From assembly GCA_002368175.1 (NCBI GenBank), contig AP018172.1, positions 2,540,001 to 2,604,000 of the forward strand: DNA of 64,000 nt. The letters run 5' to 3'. Below the pieces are notes generated by a model. That model did not search any database and was not told the DNA's origin. It worked only from the letters and a program-made list of their open reading frames with translations. Numbering within the stretch: position 1 is the stretch's first letter; each line of letters opens with the position of its first letter. The position numbers and the translations under genes are program-made. Below, in pieces: positions 33,755-40,459 of the stretch. The stretch comes from Calothrix sp. NIES-2098 (GTDB taxonomy: Bacteria > Cyanobacteriota > Cyanobacteriia > Cyanobacteriales > Nostocaceae).

Positions 33755-35680
33755 ATGTCTTCGTCTAAAATTCTTGATAAGAATCCATCACAAATTCAAA
33801 CTTTACCCAGTGTTGAATTTTGGAAAGAAGTCGGTCAAGTAACTGGTGGTACGCTCCTATCAATTATGTTGTTATCAACTGCTGCTATATCTGGCGGCTT
33901 AGTTGGTTTAGCTATTAGTTTTCGAGATTTACCAGATGTGAGGCAATTACGCAACTTTTTTCCCACAGAAACAACTTATATTTATGATATTCAAGGCAAG
34001 CTTTTAGCACGCATACACGGTGAAGCCAATCGACAAGTAGTGCCTTTAGATGCAATTTCTCCCAATTTAAAACGAGCTGTATTAGCTAGCGAAGATAGTA
34101 ATTTCTTCGAGCATCATGGTATTAATCCTGTGGGGATTGGACGTGCTGCAATAACTAACTTCGTAGCTGGTGGTGTCCGAGAAGGTGGTTCGACAATCAC
34201 CATGCAGTTAGTAAAAAATCTATTTTTATCCCAGAAGCGTGCTGTTACCAGAAAAATTGCCGAAGCAGTATTAGCAATTAGGTTAGAGCAAGTTATTAAT
34301 AAAGACCAAATTTTAGAGATGTATCTCAACCAAGTTTACTGGGGACACAATAATTATGGTGTACAAACAGCCGCACGCACTTACTTTAACAAATCAGCCG
34401 CAAATTTGACTCTGGCTGAATCAGCAATGATGGCAGGTTTAATTCCAGCGCCAGAAGAATATAGCCCGTTTGTGAATATGAAATTGGCTAAACAAAAACA
34501 GAAAGAAGTACTGGGGCGGATGTTGGAATTAAATTGGATTAGCCAGCAAGAATATAATGATGCTCTCAATCAAAAAATCAAACTTGGTAAAATCAAATCT
34601 TTTCAAGGTAGTGCTTTGCCTTATGTTACCAATACCGTAGCCCAGGAAATAATTAAAAAGTTTGGGCGTGAAGCATTACTCAAAGCTGGAATGCGGGTAC
34701 AAACTACAGTAGACACCAACTTTCAATTAATGGCAGAAGACACTATTAAGAAGTGGCATCGAACCCTTGAGAGTGAAGGGATATATAAAAATCAAATGGC
34801 TTTAGTAGCTATCGATCCGCGCACGCATTTTGTTAAAGCACTAGTGGGTGGTATTGATGCCAAAACTAGCGAATTCAACCGCGCCACACAAGCACAGCGT
34901 CAGCCTGGATCTTCTTTTAAGCCGTTTGTTTACTACACCGCTTTTGCAAGTGGGAAATTCACACCCAATTCCACGATACTAGATACCCCAGTCAGTTATC
35001 GAGATGGTAGCGGTTGGTATTATCCACGCAACTATGATAATAGCTTTATGGGAGCAATATCGATTCGTACTGCCGTTGCTCTATCTCGTAATATTCCGGC
35101 AATCAAGATTGGTAAAGCTGTAGGGATGGATAAAGTCATTGAAACTTGCCGTACCTTAGGAATTATGAGTCCAATGGTGCCAGTAAGTTCTCTGCCATTG
35201 GGTGCAATTGGTGTGACACCACTAGAAATGGCTAGTGCTTATGCAACTTTTGCTAATTATGGCTGGCAATCACCAGCAACGATTATTGCTCGTGTGACTG
35301 ATAGTAGTGGTAATGTGTTGCTAGATAATACTCCAAAACCACAACTAGTTCTTGACCCTTGGGCATCAGCCGCCACTTTAGATGTGATGCAATCGGTAGT
35401 GAACGAGGGAACTGGTAGAGGTGCAGCTATCGGTCGTCCAGTCGCCGGCAAAACTGGTACAACTTCTTCAGAAAAGGATATTTGGTTTATTGGCACTGTA
35501 CCACAGTTAACTACTGCTATCTGGGTAGGGAGGGATGACAACCGACAATTAGCTCACAGCGCAACAGGTGGTGGGACAGTGGCTCCTGTCTGGCGTGATT
35601 TTATGCAGAAGGCACTTAAGGATGTACCAGTAGAAAGATTCCAGCCACCTTCTAAGTTTCCTCGTCCTAAATCTAATTGA
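33755..35680 (+). CDS. Bifunctional class A penicillin-binding protein (PBP1A family)
   Basis: 641 residues. One membrane anchor at about 33-55. GT51 transglycosylase with catalytic Glu113 in EDSNFFEHHG and GGSTITMQLVKNLFL, then QILEMYLNQVYWG. Transpeptidase with SxxK (Ser386 in PGSSFKPF), SxN in LSRNIPAIKIG and the KTGT box AGKTGTTSSEKDIWF. Polymerises and cross-links peptidoglycan in the periplasm. Shorter than E. coli PBP1A, usual for cyanobacterial members. The response regulator at 35722 follows after 41 nt. Confidence 0.96.
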   Translation: MSSSKILDKNPSQIQTLPSVEFWKEVGQVTGGTLLSIMLLSTAAISGGLVGLAISFRDLPDVRQLRNFFPTETTYIYDIQGKLLARIHGEANRQVVPLDAISPNLKRAVLASEDSNFFEHHGINPVGIGRAAITNFVAGGVREGGSTITMQLVKNLFLSQKRAVTRKIAEAVLAIRLEQVINKDQILEMYLNQVYWGHNNYGVQTAARTYFNKSAANLTLAESAMMAGLIPAPEEYSPFVNMKLAKQKQKEVLGRMLELNWISQQEYNDALNQKIKLGKIKSFQGSALPYVTNTVAQEIIKKFGREALLKAGMRVQTTVDTNFQLMAEDTIKKWHRTLESEGIYKNQMALVAIDPRTHFVKALVGGIDAKTSEFNRATQAQRQPGSSFKPFVYYTAFASGKFTPNSTILDTPVSYRDGSGWYYPRNYDNSFMGAISIRTAVALSRNIPAIKIGKAVGMDKVIETCRTLGIMSPMVPVSSLPLGAIGVTPLEMASAYATFANYGWQSPATIIARVTDSSGNVLLDNTPKPQLVLDPWASAATLDVMQSVVNEGTGRGAAIGRPVAGKTGTTSSEKDIWFIGTVPQLTTAIWVGRDDNRQLAHSATGGGTVAPVWRDFMQKALKDVPVERFQPPSKFPRPKSN

Positions 35681-35721
35681 AAATATTAAGGTGAGGTTAG
35701 GTATCAATCAATATTTGAGAA

Positions 35722-36399
35722 ATGCGGATTTTGGTAGTCGAAGATGACGTGCAATTAGCAGAAATGCTAGTGGAAGCCCTCACAGACCGTCAATATGTGG
35801 TGGATGTAGCCCAAGACGGTGAAGAAGCATGGGATTTTATTAAGGGGTTGGAATATGACCTAGTGGTGCTAGACATAACCTTACCTAAATTAGACGGTGT
35901 AAGTTTTTGTCAACGCTTGCGATCGCATCACCACAGCCTACCAGTCCTGATGTTAACAGCACGCGATACCCTGGCTGATAAAGTTACCGGCTTAGATGCC
36001 GGGGCAGATGACTATATGGTAAAGCCTTTTGAAATGCCAGAATTAATGGCTCGCATTCGCGCACTGTTACGCCGCAATCAAAGCGCTACATCTTTTTCAG
36101 GCTTGAGTTGGGGCGATTTGCATTTAAATTCCAGCACTTATGAAGTCACCTATGCTGAACAACCCCTACACCTCACACCCAAAGAATTTGCCCTTTTAGA
36201 ACTTATGGTTTCTAGCGGTCGGCGGGTACTCAGCCGCACCGGAATTATTGAACGCATCTGGTCACTGAACGATCCACCTAGTGAAGAAACTGTGAAATCT
36301 CACATTAAGAGTCTCAGAAATAAACTCCGAGAAATAGGTGCTCCTGACGATTTTATTGAAACCGTTCATGGACTAGGCTATCGCTTAAAGCAGATTTAG
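35722..36399 (+). CDS. OmpR/PhoB-family response regulator
   Basis: 225 residues. Receiver with phosphorylatable Asp51 (VVLDITLPKLDG), acidic pair in VVEDD and the conserved Lys in MVKPFEMPEL. Winged-helix DNA-binding domain: LTPKEFALLELMVSSGRRVLSR and TVKSHIKSLRNKLR...ETVHGLGYRL. Acts in the cytoplasm. It is 41 nt behind PBP1A, so it may be co-transcribed with it, and 11-bp direct repeats follow its stop codon, suggesting autoregulatory sites. The partner kinase is probably the CHASE3 kinase at 31468 (inference). Confidence 0.95.
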   Translation: MRILVVEDDVQLAEMLVEALTDRQYVVDVAQDGEEAWDFIKGLEYDLVVLDITLPKLDGVSFCQRLRSHHHSLPVLMLTARDTLADKVTGLDAGADDYMVKPFEMPELMARIRALLRRNQSATSFSGLSWGDLHLNSSTYEVTYAEQPLHLTPKEFALLELMVSSGRRVLSRTGIIERIWSLNDPPSEETVKSHIKSLRNKLREIGAPDDFIETVHGLGYRLKQI

Positions 36400-36404
36400 G
36401 AAAT

Positions 36405-36437
36405 ACCCGATTTCTACCTGATATTTACCCGTTAGCT
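36405..36437 (+). promoter_or_regulatory. 11-bp phased direct repeats, site C
   Basis: ACCCGATTTCT, ACCTGATATTT and ACCCGTTAGCT, immediately after the regulator stop codon. About 60 nt later AACTCCT, and then TTTTAATTA-TTAGTTTGGAGA, recur as in the kinase upstream region (32935-32960). No gene follows on the plus strand before 37835, so this promoter-like module is orphaned or drives an RNA. Confidence 0.6.
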
Positions 36438-36756
36438 TCACAATTAATTGTTAAAGTTCTACAAAGAATAACTCCTTTGGAACACCACAATTTCTCCAAA
36501 CATTTTAATTACTTAGTTTGGAGATTTAATTATTAATCAATCAGGCTAGAGTATTGAGCGATAGGAGTATTCCTAATGCAGGTTGGTTCATAGGATAAAG
36601 GGAAAGGTTTGAGTTCACCCTTTCTCCTTATCCTTTTCCTGAACCACAATAAACATCAAAAGTGCCGTTTACCCTACTAAATAAGCGATCGCTTGTCTTA
36701 CAACTGTTACTAATTCAATAGGGGGGATCTGCAAAAGCCTCTGCTAAGTAGCAGCG

Positions 36757-36894
36757 TTACTCATTCTCTGCTTTAGGTTTAATTACGGCATAAATCAAAC
36801 ACACCATCATTAGCCCAGCTATAGATATGATGATGGTGCGTAATACAATTTGTGAAAAAAATAGCTTTTTGTCAGCTACACCTAACCCAAAATT
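36757..36894 (-). other. Open stretch in frame after the rhodopsin stop codon
   Basis: After the rhodopsin TAA the same frame stays open for 45 codons and encodes one hydrophobic helix (IVLRTIIISIAGLMMVCLIY) flanked by basic residues and ending IKPKAENE. There is no ATG, GTG or TTG before the helix. It could be a relic, a read-through tail or chance. The rest of the gap 36438-36756 shows no gene. Confidence 0.3.
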
Positions 36895-37638
36895 TTATCG
36901 ATAAGGACTCTGTTCTCTTTCCTCACTCTGCATATAAGAGTGAACAGTTTCCATGATGCGATCGCTGTTGCTAGCTTGAGCTAAAGTTTCATTACCAGCA
37001 GATACAACAACAAAACCAAAACCTACCTTAGCGCAGACATCTAAAACTGAATAGCACAGAGTTTCCCAACCAACACTAATCACATGGAAGCCTTCAGCAC
37101 CGAGAATCCAAACAATCGGATAGCAAATCCACAACACAATTAGGATATTTCGTAGGGTTTGAAATAAACTGTTGATTCTACCGTTTCTTCTCTTAGCACT
37201 AGCAGAATATTCAGTTAGAAGAGAGCCTAAGATAGCTAAGAAAGAACCTGTACTAATTAGCCACCAAAGATAGTTATAAGGTGGAGCTTCCACAGCACCG
37301 ATAAAGCCAGTAACAATCATGAAAATATCTGCACCCATCACGCCTGCAATTAATTTAGGGCGTAATCCGGCGATGACACCCAATTCCATTAATAGCAATG
37401 GCGTTGTAACTACCCAGTCTATATAACGTCCCCAGAAAACTGTTTGTCCATTGATTGGCGTTACTGTTTCACCGAGAATCATTGTCAGGTAAAGTGCTGC
37501 TGCCCATAGTGTAATGAAAAAGCTTTCGAGAGGAAACTCCATTCCTTCCCTACGTCTCATGGCAGATGCTTTCATGCCAAAATAAATACAGCCGATGACC
37601 ATGCCAATAAAGCCAACCCACAGCCAAAATTGAGTCAT
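36895..37638 (-). CDS. Microbial rhodopsin, proton-pump type (DTE motif)
   Basis: 247 residues with seven hydrophobic helices. Helix C reads GRYIDWVVTTPLLLMEL: Arg71, Asp74, Thr78 and Glu85 correspond to bacteriorhodopsin Arg82, Asp85, Thr89 and Asp96. Asp74 is the proton acceptor and Glu85 a possible donor. Helix F WICYPIVWILGAEG and helix G LDVCAKVGFGF carry the retinal pocket, with Asp200 and the Schiff-base Lys204. The pattern suggests outward proton pumping, as in cyanorhodopsins, not halide pumping (TSx motif) and not a sensory type. Divergent from a two-component system. No retinal-synthesis gene is seen nearby. Confidence 0.93.
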   Translation of the reverse strand: MTQFWLWVGFIGMVIGCIYFGMKASAMRRREGMEFPLESFFITLWAAALYLTMILGETVTPINGQTVFWGRYIDWVVTTPLLLMELGVIAGLRPKLIAGVMGADIFMIVTGFIGAVEAPPYNYLWWLISTGSFLAILGSLLTEYSASAKRRNGRINSLFQTLRNILIVLWICYPIVWILGAEGFHVISVGWETLCYSVLDVCAKVGFGFVVVSAGNETLAQASNSDRIMETVHSYMQSEEREQSPYR

Positions 37639-37770
37639 ATTATTACCAACGAAAATTTTTTTGTGGCAACTATGTTATTGATAGTTGTGACATTAGTTTA
37701 TTGAATAACTGTGGTGCTTGCTTCTGACTATTGAGATAAGAAGTATTCATCTCTTAAGCAGCAGAGAAAT

Positions 37771-37792
37771 TTCATAAAAATTTCATTTTTTT
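37771..37792 (+). promoter_or_regulatory. TTCAT 11-bp direct repeat, copy 1
   Basis: TTCATAAAAAT and TTCATTTTTTT in exact 11-bp register, 42 nt before the response-regulator start and in the divergent gap with rhodopsin. The same pair recurs at 40360, before the ClC gene. Typical spacing for an OmpR-family site. Confidence 0.55.
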
Positions 37793-37834
37793 GTGCCAGC
37801 GTAATTAAAGAAGGCTTTTAGCACTGAGTGGAGT

Positions 37835-38572
37835 ATGCGGCTGATATTAGTTGAGGATGAAGCAGATTTAGGCGCAGCAATCAAAGAAGTCCTATCTCAT
37901 GAGGCCTATGTAGTTGATTGGTTTCTTGATGGGACTCAGGCGTGGCAATATCTGGAAACTGGATGGACTGAGTACACGCTAGGGATTTTTGATTGGATGC
38001 TGCCAGGAATTTCGGGGATAGAGTTGTGTAGATGGTTGCGATCGCGGCAATTAATTCTGCCTGTTTTGATGTTAACGGCAAAAGACCGCATGGAGGAAAA
38101 AATTATTGGTCTAGATAGCGGTGCTGATGACTATTTGGTGAAACCATTTGATATGGCAGAACTGCTAGCCAGATTAAGGGCATTACAACGCCGTGCTTCT
38201 TATGTAGGCACAACATTTACACCCCAAATTCAACCCCGACGCTTACAAGTAGGTTGTCTAACTCTCAATTACATTACTCATGAACTGACTCGACATTATC
38301 CAAATGGGGAGAAGCAATTATTATCTTTAACTGCCAAAGAATTCCAATTATTAGAATATTTCATGCGGCATCCTCACCAAATTATTAGTCGCGACCAAAT
38401 TATTAATCAACTTTGGGAAATTGGTGCAGAACCATGTAGCAATGTAGTAGCTGCACAAATTCGCTTATTAAGACGTAAATTAGGAGAAGAAGATAGCGAA
38501 TCTTTGATAGAAACTATCTATGGTGTAGGCTATCGCCTCAACATTCATACCGAAAAACAAGCTGCACTATAA
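37835..38572 (+). CDS. OmpR/PhoB-family response regulator
   Basis: 245 residues. Receiver with Asp53 (GIFDWMLPG), VEDE acid pair and LVKPFDMAELLARLRAL; winged-helix domain with LTAKEFQLLEYFMRHPHQIISRDQI and VVAAQIRLLRRKLGEE...ETIYGVGYRL. GGAG lies just before the ATG. Its kinase follows after 12 nt. The TTCAT direct repeats upstream suggest autoregulation and control of the ClC gene, and perhaps of the divergent rhodopsin. Confidence 0.95.
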   Translation: MRLILVEDEADLGAAIKEVLSHEAYVVDWFLDGTQAWQYLETGWTEYTLGIFDWMLPGISGIELCRWLRSRQLILPVLMLTAKDRMEEKIIGLDSGADDYLVKPFDMAELLARLRALQRRASYVGTTFTPQIQPRRLQVGCLTLNYITHELTRHYPNGEKQLLSLTAKEFQLLEYFMRHPHQIISRDQIINQLWEIGAEPCSNVVAAQIRLLRRKLGEEDSESLIETIYGVGYRLNIHTEKQAAL

Positions 38573-38584
38573 AGTTACATAAAT

Positions 38585-39913
38585 ATGGAACACAATCCCA
38601 TTTTCCACCAGACTCGTTTACGCCTAGCAGCTTGGTACACAATCGTAATGGGTAGTATTTTAGGCTTATCTGGGCTAGGAGTTTATAGTGTAGTTGCCCA
38701 TGCTTACCAGGAAACTATAGATCGGGGTTTGGAATCAGTAGCAAAGGCAATACATAAAAGTATTGAACCAGCTTGGCAACAACCTAGACATTTAGAAGAA
38801 CTGGCTAAAGAAGTTTCCTTAAAATTATGTTTAACTCCCACAAACTGTTTGCCGAAAACAACTATTATTAAGCAGCCAATAGCAGAAGAGGCTAATCAAG
38901 TTAATTACTATATACGCTTATTAGATCGTTCAGAAAAACTATTTGCCATTGCAGGTATGTCATTTAATAATTTACCGATGGCTGCACCAGTAAAACAATG
39001 GCAAATCCTCACAGATTCTTCTGGCGCTAGATACCGTCAAATCACTTTACCTTTATATACTCAAAACCAGCTTTCTGGTTATTTACAAGTAGTACGCAGC
39101 CTCAGTGACTTAGACCAACATCTTAATTATTTAAGATTTACTTTAATTTTGGGATTGCCAATTTCCATGATTTTTGTTGGTTTATCAAGTTGGTGGTTGG
39201 CAGGGAGAGCAATGCAACCTGTATATCATTCCTATCAACAAATGCAACAATTTACTGCTGATGCTGCCCATGAGTTTCGCACACCTTTAGCTGCCATGTA
39301 TTCTACTATTGAAGCTGCTATTAAGTTACAGCAAGAACCAAAATCAAATAGTGGAATTTTAGATGTTCTCAAACGTCAAAATCGTCGCCTGTCGCAATTG
39401 GTCGGAGATTTATTACTGTTGACTAGGATAGACCAAAAACAACTTACAGGAGAATATAAATCTTGCTGTTTAAATGATTTAATTAGCGACTTAATTGAGG
39501 AATTAGCATTTTTAGCTGTAGAGGCTCAAGTAAATCTTTCTCAGCAAGTGATAGTTGGCAAAAAAATTTATGTCATGGGCAATGAAGAACAGCTTTATCG
39601 CTTATTTTCTAACTTAATTATGAATGCCATTCAAGCAACACCTAGTGGAGGAAAAGTTACAGTTTTTTTAGAAGCTAGCGAGCATTACGCCATTATCAAA
39701 ATTCAAGATACAGGAATTGGCATTGCTGTTGAACATCAAGCGCGAATTTTTGATCGCTTCTATCGAGTCGATCGCGATCGCTCTCGCACCTCTGGTGGTT
39801 CGGGTTTGGGTTTAGCTATAGCAATAGCGATCGCTATTGCACACAAAGGCAGTATTCATCTTCAAAGTCAACCTGGACTTGGGAGTAAATTTACAGTCCG
39901 CCTACCTCTATAG
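38585..39913 (+). CDS. Sensor histidine kinase, partner of the 37835 regulator
   Basis: 442 residues. Helix at about 18-38, periplasmic region about 40-180 with two cysteines (LCLTPTNCLP), second helix about 184-206, then HisKA with His in AAHEFRTPLAAM and HATPase motifs NAIQATPSG, DTGIGI and GGSGLGLAIA. The G2 box runs into an Ala-Ile repeat (AIAIAIAIA) created by a HIP1-rich stretch, an odd local expansion. Co-transcribed with its regulator. Confidence 0.94.
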   Translation: MEHNPIFHQTRLRLAAWYTIVMGSILGLSGLGVYSVVAHAYQETIDRGLESVAKAIHKSIEPAWQQPRHLEELAKEVSLKLCLTPTNCLPKTTIIKQPIAEEANQVNYYIRLLDRSEKLFAIAGMSFNNLPMAAPVKQWQILTDSSGARYRQITLPLYTQNQLSGYLQVVRSLSDLDQHLNYLRFTLILGLPISMIFVGLSSWWLAGRAMQPVYHSYQQMQQFTADAAHEFRTPLAAMYSTIEAAIKLQQEPKSNSGILDVLKRQNRRLSQLVGDLLLLTRIDQKQLTGEYKSCCLNDLISDLIEELAFLAVEAQVNLSQQVIVGKKIYVMGNEEQLYRLFSNLIMNAIQATPSGGKVTVFLEASEHYAIIKIQDTGIGIAVEHQARIFDRFYRVDRDRSRTSGGSGLGLAIAIAIAIAHKGSIHLQSQPGLGSKFTVRLPL

Positions 39914-40232
39914 CTAGAAATTTACTTTTTTTAGCACTGAACAAAGCAAAACAAATTTTCTAATAATATATTTTTACATTATTCAGCCAAATTCTGGAAT
40001 TTTCGTCACTTAATTCATTTGTAATTAACTATAACTTGGGAAAGATGTTTTACCACCAAAAATTTAGTTATGTGTTGTTATCTGGAGATTTTCCGACCTC
40101 AGCTAGTTTGACCAACAAGTTAGAAAAGTACTAATTATTTCTGTTATTTACAATTAGTTATTGCTGATGCTACTGACTGGAAATATTCATCAAGTCAGTA
40201 GACAAGATTATGAGTAGAAAATTGGTAAAAAG

Positions 40233-40385
40233 ATGAAACAGACACGTGATAGCATTGCTGACATTTGGGGCGATCGTACTCCCTATTATGGTGAGTTTTC
40301 AAATTGGCATAGACAGTTAAATTCGGATATTTTACATCTATCTTTTGATATATACAAATTTCATTTAAATTTCATTTTTTTATGA
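40233..40385 (+). pseudogene. Possible N-terminal relic of a molybdopterin oxidoreductase
   Basis: ATG at 40233 opens 50 codons starting MKQTRDSIADIWGDRTPYYG, which resembles the N-terminal peptide of molybdopterin oxidoreductases of the FdhF/NarB-like group (DPIxDIWGxRTPY). The similarity stops after about 21 residues and the frame ends at 40385 inside the TTCAT repeat. The whole gap 39914-40459 otherwise has no gene. Based on memory of the family, so moderate certainty only. Confidence 0.4.
40360..40381 (+). promoter_or_regulatory. TTCAT 11-bp direct repeat, copy 2
   Basis: TTCATTTAAAT and TTCATTTTTTT in 11-bp register, 79 nt before the ClC start. Matches the copy at 37771, including the T-run that follows. 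Probably one regulator controls both genes. Confidence 0.55.
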
Positions 40386-40459
40386 AACGCTGTTGATAGA
40401 AGAAAAAACATTTGAACAACTAAAACACCATCACTTATTAAGAGCGATCGCTAAAAATT

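Noticed and set aside
36895..37638. Halorhodopsin or Anabaena-type sensory rhodopsin
   Set aside because: Helix C reads D-T-E at the three key sites; halide pumps have T-S-x and the sensory type has a small residue at the donor position.
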